From contig JAJZMF010000042.1 in the NCBI GenBank assembly GCA_021850325.1, positions 52,276-116,275 on the forward strand: DNA of 64,000 nucleotides. The letters are read 5' to 3'. This document shows, one piece after another, positions 45,043 to 54,064 of this stretch. This stretch comes from Actinomycetes bacterium (lineage in GTDB: Bacteria; Actinomycetota; Acidimicrobiia; Acidimicrobiales; Palsa-688). Within the stretch, counting starts at the first letter, position 1. The number at the start of each line of letters is the position of its first letter. The notes beneath the pieces are model-generated. The model did no database searches and was not told the DNA's origin. It saw nothing but the letters and a program-made list of their open reading frames with translations. The position numbers were made by a program, and so were the translations under genes.

Positions 45043-46204
45043 CGGCCACCGCGGCGCCGCTGGCGCCGGCCGTGCCCGACGCCGGCCCACCGGCCCCGAA
45101 CACCTCGCCCAGCTCGACCGGCACCACGGCCGCCAGTTGCTCATAGGTACAGCTGCGAGGGGCCCGGTCGGGGCGCCAGCGCCGGAACTGTGCCGTGTGC
45201 CGCAGGCGTGGCCCTTGCAGGTGCTCGTAGGCCGCCTCCACCACGAGCTCGGGGCGCAGTGCCTCGAACGAGAGGTCCTTGCCACTGTTCCAGCGGCTGC
45301 GCGCCCCGGGCGCTCGGGCCTCACCCGCCCGGGGCCGGGCCCAGGAGGCCCACGGGTGCCGGGACGCCTCCCCCTCGTCACGGGGCTTGTAGGGGGCCAG
45401 CTCCACCGCCAGCCGACGGCGCTCGTCGGCGCTGAAGGCCCCGATGACGCCCACGTGGGCCAGGTCCCCCGTGGGCAGGTAGAGGCCGAGCAGGAGGGAC
45501 CCCACCTCGCCCGGCCCGTCCGTCCCCCGGGCGCCCGCCCGGTAGGGCCGGTAGCCGGCCACCACGAACTCCGCCGTGCGCTCGTGCTTCACCTTGACCA
45601 TGGCCCGCTTGCCCTCCAGGTAGGCCAGGTCCTCCGCCTTCGCCACCACACCGTCGAGGCCGGCGCCCTCGAAGCGCTCGAACCAGTCCCGGGCCTGGGC
45701 CGGGTCACGGGTGGCGGGGGTCAGGTGCACCCCTGGCGGGTGGGCGAAGGGCACGGTCCCGAGCACCTCGGTGAGCAGCCGGCGCCTCTCGACGAAGGGG
45801 GCCGCTCGCAGGTCCCGGGCGCCCAGGGCCAGCAGGTCGAAGGCGACGAAGGACGCGGGGGTGCGCTTGGCCAACTGCCTGACCCTGCTCTCGGCCGGGT
45901 GGAGCCGCTGCGACAGGGCGTCGAAGTCCAGGCCGTCCGGGCCGGCCACGACAACTTCCCCGTCGAGCACCACCTGCTCGGGCAGGGCCTGGCGCAGAAC
46001 GGCGACCAGTTCGGGGAAGTAACGGGTGAGCGACAGCTCGTTACGGCTGGTGACCTCGACCTCGGCCCCGTCCTTGAACACCACGGCCCGGAAACCGTCC
46101 CATTTGGGCTCGTAGAAGAGCCCGGGGCCCTCCGGTAGCTGGCGCGACAACCGGGCGAGCATGGGCGCCACCGGTGGGCGCACGGGGAGGCCCGAGAGGC
46201 TCAA
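45032..46204 (-). CDS. ATP-dependent DNA ligase, LigC-like
   Basis: 390 residues from TTG 46204, preceded by GAGGG; the family usually begins with LPVxPPxxPMLA as here. Adenylation Lys34 in YEPKWDGFRAVVF; other nucleotidyltransferase motifs: DGEVVV, FVAFDLLA, LDGVVAKAEDLAY, KVKHERTAEFVV. The C-terminal OB fold includes LLLGLYLPTGDLAHVG. It seals nicks or breaks during repair with the coupled LigD-type polymerase. Starts 7 bp after malQ ends. Confidence 0.88.
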   Translation of the reverse strand: MSLSGLPVRPPVAPMLARLSRQLPEGPGLFYEPKWDGFRAVVFKDGAEVEVTSRNELSLTRYFPELVAVLRQALPEQVVLDGEVVVAGPDGLDFDALSQRLHPAESRVRQLAKRTPASFVAFDLLALGARDLRAAPFVERRRLLTEVLGTVPFAHPPGVHLTPATRDPAQARDWFERFEGAGLDGVVAKAEDLAYLEGKRAMVKVKHERTAEFVVAGYRPYRAGARGTDGPGEVGSLLLGLYLPTGDLAHVGVIGAFSADERRRLAVELAPYKPRDEGEASRHPWASWARPRAGEARAPGARSRWNSGKDLSFEALRPELVVEAAYEHLQGPRLRHTAQFRRWRPDRAPRSCTYEQLAAVVPVELGEVFGAGGPASGTAGASGAAVAGAD

Positions 46205-46211
46205 GCGGCCC

Positions 46212-48080
46212 TCAGCCCCTCAGGTGGCCCATGAGACGTTGAGCCAGAGGGCTGGTCTCCAGCTGCTCGATGGTCACGGGGAGGGCGAGGCACCAATTGG
46301 GCCACTGGTCGATCGTACCCGGCATGTTCGGGCGCTCCTCGACGAGGGCTGCGTCCTCGAGCACCGCCGCCAGCAACGCGCAGGGGGCAGACGCGAGCGC
46401 GGCGTACGCCGCCTCAACGGCCTCGGCCGGGGTGGCGTCTGCGGGCACGCCGGCCCAGGTGGCCAGGCGACTGCGCATGTCAGCCGCACCCGCCTCGTTG
46501 GCGGCCAGCCCGATGCGCTGCTGGGCCTCCAGGTCGGCACCGGTCCAGGCACCGGCCACGGTGGGCAGGTCGTGGGTGGTCACAGCCGCCAGGGCCTGAG
46601 AGGGCCAGGACGACGGAGGACCGGGCTCGAACCACAACAGCCTGTAGGACAGCGCCCCGCTGTGACCGAGGACCTCGCGCACGTGGTCCTCCACCGTCCC
46701 CAGGTCCTCGCCCACCACATAGGCGCCGGCCCGATGGGCTTCCAGCTCGAGCAGGCCCACCATGTCCTGCCAGGGCGACCTCACGAACGCGCCCTCGGCG
46801 GGCGTGGCCCCGGCCGGCACCCAGAACAGGCGGAACAGGCCCATCACGTGGTCGATCCGCAAGCCTCGGGCCCCGCGCAGCACAGACCGGAGCACCTCGA
46901 TGTAGGGGCCGTAACCGGTGGACCGCAGGCGCCAGGGGTCCCAGGGGGGCAGGCCCCAGTCCTGGCCCTGGAGGTTGTACTCGTCCGGCGGTGCCCCCAC
47001 CCTCATGCCGAGCGCGAGCGTGTCCTGCCACATCCAGGCGTCCGCACCGCCTCCGTCAGCGCCGACGGCCAGGTCGCAGAGGAGCCCGGCACCGTTGACG
47101 TCCCCGGCGGCGGCCAGTTGTGCCTCGCACAGCCACTGCAACCAGGCGTGGTAGCGCTTGCGGCGGCCGGCGTCCGGGTCGGCGGCGAGCGCGCCCACGG
47201 CCGCCCCCTCGGGGTGCCTGAGCTCCTCGGGCCATTCCTGCCAGGGCAGCCCGTGGCGCTCCGCTATGGCGCAGAAGGTCGTGTAGAGGTCGAGGGTGCG
47301 GCCCCGGCGTTCCCGGAAGGACTCGAAGTCGAGCTGGTCCGGAGCGGAAGGCGCGCCCTGGTCGAACCGCGCGAAGAGCAGCTCGAGCGCCTCCGATTTG
47401 TAGCCCCAGACCTGCTCGCGGTCCACGAGCCGGTGCTGGTTGAGCGCCCTTGCCCGCTCGCCCAGGGCGGCCACCGTGGGGTCGCCGTCAGCACCGGGCA
47501 CCTCCTCGACCCGGATGTAGACCGGGTTCAAGAAGCAGCGTGAGCTCGGGAAGTAAGGGCTGGCCTCGGGCACCGCCCCCGGAGCAGGTGCGTGCAGAGG
47601 GTTGACGAGGACGAAGCCCGCTCCGTTGGCGCCTGCCCAGCCCACCAGCCGGCGGAGGTCCGCGAAGTCCCCGATACCCCAGCTGGCGCCCGAACGGGCC
47701 CCGTACAACTGCACGGACCAGCCCCAGGTGCGGCCGGGGGGCGGGGCGGGGCAGCGGCCCGGGGCAACGGCCACCGTGACGGGCCGGCCGCCCCCCTCCG
47801 GCACCAGGCGGTGGTAGCCGACGGGAAGGTCCCCGGACCGCCCCGGCCCGACCGCCAGCCGCTGGCCGTCCTCCAGCTCCAGGTCACCTGCGGGCAGAGC
47901 GTCCCAGGGACCGCCCTGCTCCACGACGAGCAGGGGGACGTCCTCCTCCGGGGCGGTACCGGTGGCCCCCATCGCCGCCAGGACGGCGGCGACCGTGCTC
48001 CCGGCCACGTCGTGCCACTGGCCGGCGACATCCCAGTAACCGGGGGCGATGCCCCACGCCTCAGGGTCGGGAGCGCTCAC
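46212..48080 (-). CDS. malQ: 4-alpha-glucanotransferase (amylomaltase, GH77)
   Basis: 622 residues from GTG 48080. Transfers alpha-1,4-glucan segments in glycogen or maltodextrin turnover. Motifs: SWGIGDFADLRRLV, VNPLHAPAPG, YFPSSRCFLNPVYI, nucleophile region GLRIDHVMGLFRLFWVP, acid/base in VVGEDLGTV and the late TTHDLPTVAG. The N-terminal extension of about 120 residues is a small beta domain as in actinobacterial MalQ. No other glycogen gene is adjacent; repair genes follow at once, so the grouping may be incidental. Confidence 0.92.
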   Translation of the reverse strand: MSAPDPEAWGIAPGYWDVAGQWHDVAGSTVAAVLAAMGATGTAPEEDVPLLVVEQGGPWDALPAGDLELEDGQRLAVGPGRSGDLPVGYHRLVPEGGGRPVTVAVAPGRCPAPPPGRTWGWSVQLYGARSGASWGIGDFADLRRLVGWAGANGAGFVLVNPLHAPAPGAVPEASPYFPSSRCFLNPVYIRVEEVPGADGDPTVAALGERARALNQHRLVDREQVWGYKSEALELLFARFDQGAPSAPDQLDFESFRERRGRTLDLYTTFCAIAERHGLPWQEWPEELRHPEGAAVGALAADPDAGRRKRYHAWLQWLCEAQLAAAGDVNGAGLLCDLAVGADGGGADAWMWQDTLALGMRVGAPPDEYNLQGQDWGLPPWDPWRLRSTGYGPYIEVLRSVLRGARGLRIDHVMGLFRLFWVPAGATPAEGAFVRSPWQDMVGLLELEAHRAGAYVVGEDLGTVEDHVREVLGHSGALSYRLLWFEPGPPSSWPSQALAAVTTHDLPTVAGAWTGADLEAQQRIGLAANEAGAADMRSRLATWAGVPADATPAEAVEAAYAALASAPCALLAAVLEDAALVEERPNMPGTIDQWPNWCLALPVTIEQLETSPLAQRLMGHLRG

Positions 48081-48305
48081 AGTGCGTCCCGGCGGGCGGT
48101 GGGGGTCGACGGCTCGGCCGAGGCGGGCCGGCACGGCGTGGTCGCCGCAGTGGCGCGACAAGCGGTGGCAGGCATGTCTGCATACTTCCACGTCGTCGCC
48201 CGGCCCCACCCGGGCGCCCTCGGGTAGGGGCGGACGGGCCGGAGGCGGGAGCCTGGCGGAGGCGGTCCCGCTCCCACGCAGCCCGTGGCCCTACGCTTGG
48301 CCGGG

Positions 48306-49304
48306 GTGAGGGCACACTCGGCGGGCTCGGTGCCGTCCGCTGCGGCGGGGGTGGCGGTAGGCACCTGCACGGTCCTGGCCGGCACCACCTCATGGGCTGA
48401 ACGCTCCCTGGTCCGGGACGGGGGCTTCTACCCTTCGCGGTCAATGGGAGCGGCCCAACGGCTCGCGTTCTACGCCAGCCGTCTGCCTCTGGTGGAGGTG
48501 ACCACCACCTACCGCTTCCCGCCCACCGCCGAGGTTGCCCGGCGCTGGGCGGCGACCACGCCGGACGGCTTCACCATGGACGTCCAGGCCTGGTCACTGC
48601 TCACCGGCGCACCGACCTGGCCCGAGTCGCTTTGGCCCGACCTGCGGGGCGAGGTACGGCCGAGCCGGCGCCCGGGCACCAAGCTCTACCGGCACCGCCT
48701 ACCCGGGCCCGTCCTGGACGAGTGCTGGTCCCGGTTCGTGCACGCCCTCCGGCCCCTGCAGGGCGCCGGGCGGATGGGCGCTGTGGTGCTGCGCTACCCG
48801 GCCTGGTTCGCTCCCCGGCCCCAGAGCTGGGCCGAGCTGGCCGAGCTGGCCTACCACCTCGATGGCCTGCCCGGTGCGGTCGAACTGACCAACGACCGGT
48901 GGTTCGCCGGTGACCAGTGCGAGCGCACGCTCAGCTTCCTGGAGGGCGTCGGGCTGGGCTTCGTTTGCCGGGACCTCCCCCCGCCCCGGCGCCCCGTCGT
49001 GGCTGCCACCAGCGAGTGGGCGTTCGTGCGCCTGCCCGGCCGGCGCCGGCCCGGGGAGGCGGGCCCGGAGGCGGACGGGACGTGGTGGTCCTACCGCTAC
49101 AGCGACGCCGAACTCGGCGAGTGGGTGCCCAGGGTGCTCGAGCTGGCCGGGGGGACCTCCCAGGTGCACCTGGTGATGGACAACTGCTGGCGGGGTGACG
49201 GGGTCGACAACGCGGCCGGCCTGCTCTCCCTGCTGGCAGGAGCGGCCTGCGACAGCGGCGGCCCTCCGGGGGGCGGGGCCGTGACGGGAGCGACCGGCCG
49301 GTGA
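48306..49304 (+). CDS. DUF72 family TIM-barrel protein
   Basis: 332 residues if GTG 48306 is used; the frame opens at 48285. DUF72 hallmarks: VGTCTVLAGTTSWAERSLV, GGFYPSRSMGAAQRLAFYAS, VEVTTTYRFPPTAEVARRWA, LPGAVELTNDRWF and CRDLPPPRRP. The usual early YPxxW becomes FYPSRSM and the late Tyr/Asn motif reads MDNCWRGDGVDNA. Function of the family is unknown; a nuclease-like or sugar-related role has been suggested. Overlaps the next gene by 4 bp. Confidence 0.8.
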   Translation: MRAHSAGSVPSAAAGVAVGTCTVLAGTTSWAERSLVRDGGFYPSRSMGAAQRLAFYASRLPLVEVTTTYRFPPTAEVARRWAATTPDGFTMDVQAWSLLTGAPTWPESLWPDLRGEVRPSRRPGTKLYRHRLPGPVLDECWSRFVHALRPLQGAGRMGAVVLRYPAWFAPRPQSWAELAELAYHLDGLPGAVELTNDRWFAGDQCERTLSFLEGVGLGFVCRDLPPPRRPVVAATSEWAFVRLPGRRRPGEAGPEADGTWWSYRYSDAELGEWVPRVLELAGGTSQVHLVMDNCWRGDGVDNAAGLLSLLAGAACDSGGPPGGGAVTGATGR

Positions 49305-50209
49305 CGGGGGGAGCGGGGCTCCCCGGGCCGGTGCGCCGAGAGGTGCTCGCTGCCGACGGCACGCCGCTGGCCTGCTGGGACTTCGCCGCCCCGGCGGGCA
49401 GCGCCCCGAGGCCCGCCGTGCTGATGGTGCACGGCAACGGGCTCAACGGGCTGACGTGGTCGCCCGTGGCCAGGGAGTGCCAGTCGCGGGGCCTGCGCTG
49501 CGTGGCGCTCGACCTGCGGGCCCACGGGTCCTCGGGACGTCCCGGCCGGCGCGGCCCAGGGGGGCCGGGCCTGGCCTGGGAGCGCTTCGGGGAGGACGTG
49601 CTGGCCGCCGTGGACCAACTGGGGCTCCGCCCGGTGGTGGGCGCCGGCCACTCCGCCGGGGCCACGGCCCTGCTGCTGGCCGAGGCGGCCCGGCCCGGCA
49701 CGATGGCCGCCATCTGGGCCTGGGAGCCCATCATGGCCGTGCCCGGCGTCCACCGGCGCGAGACCAGGGGCCAGGAGCTGGCGGAACGGGCCAGGCACCG
49801 TCGTTCCCGGTTCGCCTCCCACGCCGAGGCGCGCCAGCACTTCAGTGGCCGCGGGATCTTCGCGGGCCTGGACGACCGGGCCCTGGAGGGGTACCTGGAG
49901 GGCGGCCTGAGGGCGGCCCCCGATGGTGGTTGGCGCTTGAGCTGCGACCCCGAGGACGAGGCGACCGTCTACGAAGGGGGAGGCAGCCACCGTGCCTGGG
50001 AGGTGCTGACCGCGCTCGGGTGCCCGGTGCGCCTGGTCGGAGGAGAGCTCAGCCCGGCTGTCCCCCCAAGCGAGCTGGCCCGCATCCAGGCCCGGCTGGC
50101 CGGCAGCGAACTGGCCGTGGTGCCCGGTCTGGGCCACCTCGGGCCCTTCCAGGGCCCGCTCTGGGCCGCCACCGACATAGAGCACTGGGCCGCCTCGGCC
50201 CGGGCCTGA
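49301..50209 (+). CDS. alpha/beta-hydrolase
   Basis: 302 residues from GTG 49301 inside the DUF72 stop. Oxyanion loop VLMVHGNGLNGLTWSPV, strand DLRAHGSSGRPG, nucleophile elbow GAGHSAGATALLLA (Ser near residue 116), late Asp region VRLVGGELSPA and His in GLGHLGPFQGP. Typical of esterases, lipases or C-C hydrolases; substrate not readable. Operon with DUF72. Confidence 0.85.
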   Translation: MTGGAGLPGPVRREVLAADGTPLACWDFAAPAGSAPRPAVLMVHGNGLNGLTWSPVARECQSRGLRCVALDLRAHGSSGRPGRRGPGGPGLAWERFGEDVLAAVDQLGLRPVVGAGHSAGATALLLAEAARPGTMAAIWAWEPIMAVPGVHRRETRGQELAERARHRRSRFASHAEARQHFSGRGIFAGLDDRALEGYLEGGLRAAPDGGWRLSCDPEDEATVYEGGGSHRAWEVLTALGCPVRLVGGELSPAVPPSELARIQARLAGSELAVVPGLGHLGPFQGPLWAATDIEHWAASARA

Positions 50210-50260
50210 GCGCCACCGGTCCCCGCCGGCGTCGGCCACCCTGATTACGCTCGTAAGGCA

Positions 50261-51127
50261 ATGTCCCTCCAGCTGCCGGCTTCCCTGACCCCTTCCAAGG
50301 TGTCCGCCTTCAAGGAGTGCGCACTGGCCTTCCGCTTGTCCGCGATCGACAAGCTGCCCGAGCCACCGAGCCTCCAGGCCTTCAAGGGGACCGTGGTCCA
50401 CCGCGCCCTCGAGCTGCTGATGTGGGAGGAGCCTCAGGGGAGCCGGAGCCTGGAGGCGGCCATGAGCCGTCTCGAGCGGGCGTTGGACGAGCTGTTGGTG
50501 AGCGAGGAGGGCCTCGCCCTCGGCCTGGAGGGCCAGGCCCTCCTCGACCTGCGAGCCGACGCAGCCGAGCTGGTACGCAACTACTTCGTGCTCGAGGACC
50601 CCGACCAGGTCACGGTGCTGGGCACCGAGCTGCGCCTACAGGTGGAGGTGGGCGAGAGCCGGCTCCGCCTGCGAGGCATAATCGACCGCCTGGAGCTCGA
50701 CGCCCACGGCGACCTCGTGGTCACCGACTACAAGACGGGACGTGCCCCCGGCCTGTCCCAGGAGGGCCTGAGGTTGGGTGGGGTCCACTTCTACGCCTTC
50801 CTCTGCGAGCAGTTCCTCGGCCGCCGGCCGGCACGGGTCCAGCTCCTCCACCTGCGTGAGCCCATCGCGATCTGCAGTACGCCCTCCGACCAGTCCATCC
50901 ACGGCCTGGAGCGCCAAGCCCTCGCCATCTGGGCTGCCGTCAAACGGGCCTGCAGCGAGGAGGACTTCCGGCCCCGGCCCGGGTCGCACTGCTCGTGGTG
51001 CGGCTACCACGCCTACTGCCCCGCCCAGGGCGGCGACCTCTCCCAGCTGCCGGTGGCCTCACGGCGCCCGGCCGAGGGCCACGACGGCCAGGCCGCACTG
51101 GCGCTCAGCCTGCAGGCCGGAGCGTGA
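50261..51127 (+). CDS. RecB-family (PD-D/ExK) nuclease with C-terminal Cys cluster
   Basis: 288 residues. Motifs of the RecB/AddB/Cas4 nuclease group: SKVSAFKECALAFRLS, FKGTVVHRALELL, RGIIDRLELDAHGDLVVTDY followed by KTG (Asp, Asp-Tyr-Lys active site). The early Cys in KECALAF and the C-terminal CSWCGYHAYCP give the four-Cys pattern of an iron-sulfur-clasped nuclease. Similar stand-alone genes are frequent in actinobacteria. No CRISPR array or helicase subunit is near, so a DNA repair role is more likely than adaptation. Confidence 0.85.
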   Translation: MSLQLPASLTPSKVSAFKECALAFRLSAIDKLPEPPSLQAFKGTVVHRALELLMWEEPQGSRSLEAAMSRLERALDELLVSEEGLALGLEGQALLDLRADAAELVRNYFVLEDPDQVTVLGTELRLQVEVGESRLRLRGIIDRLELDAHGDLVVTDYKTGRAPGLSQEGLRLGGVHFYAFLCEQFLGRRPARVQLLHLREPIAICSTPSDQSIHGLERQALAIWAAVKRACSEEDFRPRPGSHCSWCGYHAYCPAQGGDLSQLPVASRRPAEGHDGQAALALSLQAGA

Positions 51128-51780
51128 GCTCCATGCAGACCGGGCGCCCGGCGGCCCGGCCCGGGCCGGTCCCCGGGGGGGCCACCCCGGGACCGGGTGG
51201 GCTGCGGGGCCTGGCCATGGCAGTGAGCACCTTCCCCACCCGACCGGCCGTGGGGCGCTTCGACGCCGCGGTCGAGCGCCTCGTCCAGGACCACATGCGA
51301 GGCCGGCGCAGCGTGGACCTGGTCATGTACACGGCGAGCGCGGTAGGCGACCACGGCATGTGCTGGCTGGCCGTGGCAGCGTGGAAGGGTTGGCGGTCCG
51401 GGCACCTGGGCCAGCTGACGGGCCGCACCGCGCTGGCCCTCGGTGCGGAATCGGCCCTGGTGAACGGCCTGGTCAAACTGGCCTTCCGGCGCAAGCGACC
51501 GGTCAGCCAGGAGCCCCGGCCGCTCCCCCTGCGCACGCCCCGTTCGAGCAGCTTCCCGAGCGGCCATGCCAGCAGCGCCTTCTTCGCCGCCGCCGTACTG
51601 CGCGAGCGCCGCACCTGGCCGCTCTACTACTTGGCGGCCCTCACCGTGGCCACCAGCCGTGCGCACGTAAAGATCCACCACGGCTCCGACGTGGTGGCCG
51701 GGGCATTGCTCGGAGCCCTGCTGGGCGAGGTGGCCCGTCCCCTCGTCAGAGGAACAAGCACGCCACCAGCGCCGTTGTAA
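51124..51780 (+). CDS. PAP2-superfamily phosphatase
   Basis: 218 residues from GTG 51124, which overlaps the nuclease stop; ATG 51133 or 51217 are alternatives. The three-part phosphatase signature is complete: KLAFRRKRPV, SFPSGHASSA and SRAHVKIHHGSDVVAG. Moderately hydrophobic helices at about 75-105 and 150-200 suggest an integral membrane lipid phosphatase, acting on phosphatidic acid, phosphatidylglycerophosphate or undecaprenyl/decaprenyl diphosphate. Confidence 0.85.
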   Translation: MSSMQTGRPAARPGPVPGGATPGPGGLRGLAMAVSTFPTRPAVGRFDAAVERLVQDHMRGRRSVDLVMYTASAVGDHGMCWLAVAAWKGWRSGHLGQLTGRTALALGAESALVNGLVKLAFRRKRPVSQEPRPLPLRTPRSSSFPSGHASSAFFAAAVLRERRTWPLYYLAALTVATSRAHVKIHHGSDVVAGALLGALLGEVARPLVRGTSTPPAPL

Positions 51781-51786
51781 GTACCC

Positions 51787-52386
51787 ATGGACGCCCCGTT
51801 CGAAGTCACCTGGGACTACCTGTGCCCGTTCGCCCGCAACGCCCACGAACACCTCGTCACCGCTCTCCGGGACGGTGCCGGCTGGGACGTGCGGTTCCGC
51901 TACTTCTCCCTCTCGCAGTCCCACATGGGGCACGGCCAGAGCGTCTGGGATGACCCGGCAGCCCACTCCGGCGTGCTGGCCGGCCTGGCCGGGATAGTCG
52001 TGCGCGAGCAGCACCCTGACCACTTCCTCGACGCCCACATGGCCCTCTTCTCCGCCCGCCACGACCAGGGCCATGACCTCCGGGACCCCGAGCGGGTGGC
52101 GGAGGCGCTGGTCTCGGTGGGCCTCGACGGCGCGACAGTGGTGAAGGAGGCGCTCTCGGGATGGCCGGCGGAGCGTGGCCGCCAGGAGCACGAGGGTGCA
52201 GTGGCCCAGTGGGAGGTCTTCGGCGTGCCCACCTTCATCTCCGGCGACCGCGCCGCCTTCGTACGCCTCATGCACCGGCCCCGGGGGGACGCCTCCGTGG
52301 CCCGTGAGACGGTGGGCAAGGTCCTCGAGCTCTTCGGGGACTTCCCACAGCTGAACGAGTACAAGTTCACCCGCGTCCCCCAGTGA
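51787..52386 (+). CDS. DsbA-family thioredoxin-fold protein with CPFA motif
   Basis: 199 residues. The fold matches FrnE/DsbA-like oxidoreductases: FEVTWDYLCPFARNAHEHLV at the start, a helical insertion, and GVPTFISGD with the cis-Pro near residue 150. The active site is CPFA, lacking the second Cys, so it would act by a monothiol mechanism or as a glutathione/mycothiol-type transferase. No signal peptide; cytoplasmic. It precedes the DHA2 transporter by 85 bp. Confidence 0.78.
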   Translation: MDAPFEVTWDYLCPFARNAHEHLVTALRDGAGWDVRFRYFSLSQSHMGHGQSVWDDPAAHSGVLAGLAGIVVREQHPDHFLDAHMALFSARHDQGHDLRDPERVAEALVSVGLDGATVVKEALSGWPAERGRQEHEGAVAQWEVFGVPTFISGDRAAFVRLMHRPRGDASVARETVGKVLELFGDFPQLNEYKFTRVPQ

Positions 52387-52412
52387 GGCCCCGGCTCCCC
52401 AGCGAGGCCCAA

Positions 52413-52460
52413 TCCCCGATGAGAACCCAGTCCCCGATGAGAACCCAGTCCCCGATGAGA
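52413..52460. repeat. 18-bp direct repeats before the DHA2 exporter
   Basis: Unit TCCCCGATGAGAACCCAG occurs at 52413-52430 and 52431-52448, followed by 12 bases of a third copy. The array ends 11 bp before the TTG start of the exporter, i.e. in its leader and ribosome-binding region, so it could be an operator array or affect translation. Confidence 0.85.
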
Positions 52461-52471
52461 GAGGACAGATC

Positions 52472-54013
52472 TTGAGCGCAACCGCCGCTGCCCGAGCAGG
52501 CCGGCCCGAGCAGGCCCGGGGCCACCAGCCCGTCGGGCCCGAGGGCTACAGCCACCGAGCCATCCTGGTCATCATGTCGGGCCTCATGCTCGGCATGTTC
52601 CTGGCCGCCCTGGACCAGACGATCGTGTCGACGGCGCTCACCCGCATAAGCGAGGACTTCCACCACCTCAACCTCTACAGCTGGGTGGTGACCTCCTACC
52701 TGCTCACGTCCACGGTGACAACCCCCCTCTACGGCAAGATCTCGGACCAGTTCGGCCGCAAGCGGATATTCGAGCTCGCGATCGTGCTCTTCCTCGCCGG
52801 CAGCGCGCTGTCCGGGTTGTCAGGGAGCATGGTCCAGCTGATCATCTTCCGCGGCGTGCAGGGCCTGGGCGGTGGCGGCCTCTTCTCGGTCGCCCTGTCC
52901 ATAGTCGGCGACGTGATCCCGCCCCGCGACCGTGGGCGCTACCAGGGTTACTTCGGCGCCGTGTTCGGCGTGGCCAGCGTGATCGGGCCGCTGATCGGCG
53001 GCTTCCTGGTCGACCAGGCCTCCTGGAGGTGGGTGTTCTACGTCAACCTCCCGATCGGCATCGTGGCTCTCGCCGTCATCAGCCGTGTGCTGCACAACGA
53101 CCAGCGGCACCGCTCAGCCCGCATCGACGTCATCGGCTCCCTGCTCTCGGTGGGGGGCGTGGCCCTGTTCCTGGTGGCCGTGCAGAGCGCGGGCCAGGAC
53201 GCCCGCCTGACCGGCACCTCGCTCGTGCTCGGCCCGGTCGGCCTGGCCATGGTGGCCGCATTCGTGTGGTGGGAGTCCAGGGCTGCAGAACCCATCGTGC
53301 CTCTGCGGCTCTTCCGCAACAGCGTGTTCTCGGTCTCCTCCGTGCTGTCGCTGATAACCGGGGCCGTGATGTTCGGGGCCATCATCTTCCTGCCCCAGTA
53401 CCTGCAGTACGTGCGGGGTGTGAGCCCCACCATGTCCGGGTTGCGCCTCCTCGCTCTGCTGGCCGGCCTGCTCACCACCTCGATCGGCTCGGGCCAGCTC
53501 ATCTCCAAGCTCGGGCGGTACAAGATCTACGTGGTGGTGGGCACGGCCATCATGGCCGTGGGCATGTACCTGATGTCCCTCATCGGGGTCAGCACCAGCG
53601 CCCTGGCCCTCGACGCCATGATGCTCGTGGTGGGCGCCGGCCTCGGCCTGTTCATGCAGACCCTGGTACTGGCCACGCAGAACTCCATTGCCATGGCCGA
53701 CATGGGGGTCGGCACCTCGGCCATAACCTTCTTCCGCACGCTCGGAGGGGCCATAGGCGCCGCTGTGCTGGGAGCCGTGCTCATCGACCAGGAGAAGCTG
53801 GTCAGCGGTGCCGACATCGCCCGCTACGGGCACGCCCTGGGCACGGCGCATGCCTTCACCACGGCCATGGACCGGGCCTTCTTGTGGTCCGTCCCCATAG
53901 CCGTCGTGGCCTTCTTCGTGTCGTTCCTGCTGAAGGACCTCCACCTGCGGACCAGCACCGGGCACGGCGCAGCAGCCCGGGAGGGGGTCGCCCCGGCCCC
54001 GACCGGCGCCTGA
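52472..54013 (+). CDS. MFS drug exporter, DHA2 (EmrB/QacA) family
   Basis: 513 residues from TTG 52472 with GAGAGGAC upstream. About 14 membrane helices. Motif A GKISDQFGRKRIFE after helix 2, LDQTIVSTALTRI (motif D1) in helix 1, and motif C-like GPLIGGFLVDQASWRWVFY. Proton-coupled efflux of hydrophobic drugs or metabolites. Unusual repeats lie in its leader. No TetR or MarR repressor gene is adjacent. Confidence 0.92.
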   Translation: MSATAAARAGRPEQARGHQPVGPEGYSHRAILVIMSGLMLGMFLAALDQTIVSTALTRISEDFHHLNLYSWVVTSYLLTSTVTTPLYGKISDQFGRKRIFELAIVLFLAGSALSGLSGSMVQLIIFRGVQGLGGGGLFSVALSIVGDVIPPRDRGRYQGYFGAVFGVASVIGPLIGGFLVDQASWRWVFYVNLPIGIVALAVISRVLHNDQRHRSARIDVIGSLLSVGGVALFLVAVQSAGQDARLTGTSLVLGPVGLAMVAAFVWWESRAAEPIVPLRLFRNSVFSVSSVLSLITGAVMFGAIIFLPQYLQYVRGVSPTMSGLRLLALLAGLLTTSIGSGQLISKLGRYKIYVVVGTAIMAVGMYLMSLIGVSTSALALDAMMLVVGAGLGLFMQTLVLATQNSIAMADMGVGTSAITFFRTLGGAIGAAVLGAVLIDQEKLVSGADIARYGHALGTAHAFTTAMDRAFLWSVPIAVVAFFVSFLLKDLHLRTSTGHGAAAREGVAPAPTGA

Positions 54014-54064
54014 AGCCGGGCGTGCCCGCAGTTATGGTCACAGGCCCGAGGGAAAGTACATGTC

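Noticed and set aside
50261..51127. Cas4 nuclease
   Set aside because: Motifs overlap with Cas4, but there is no cas1/cas2 or repeat array in the window; a generic RecB-like nuclease is safer.
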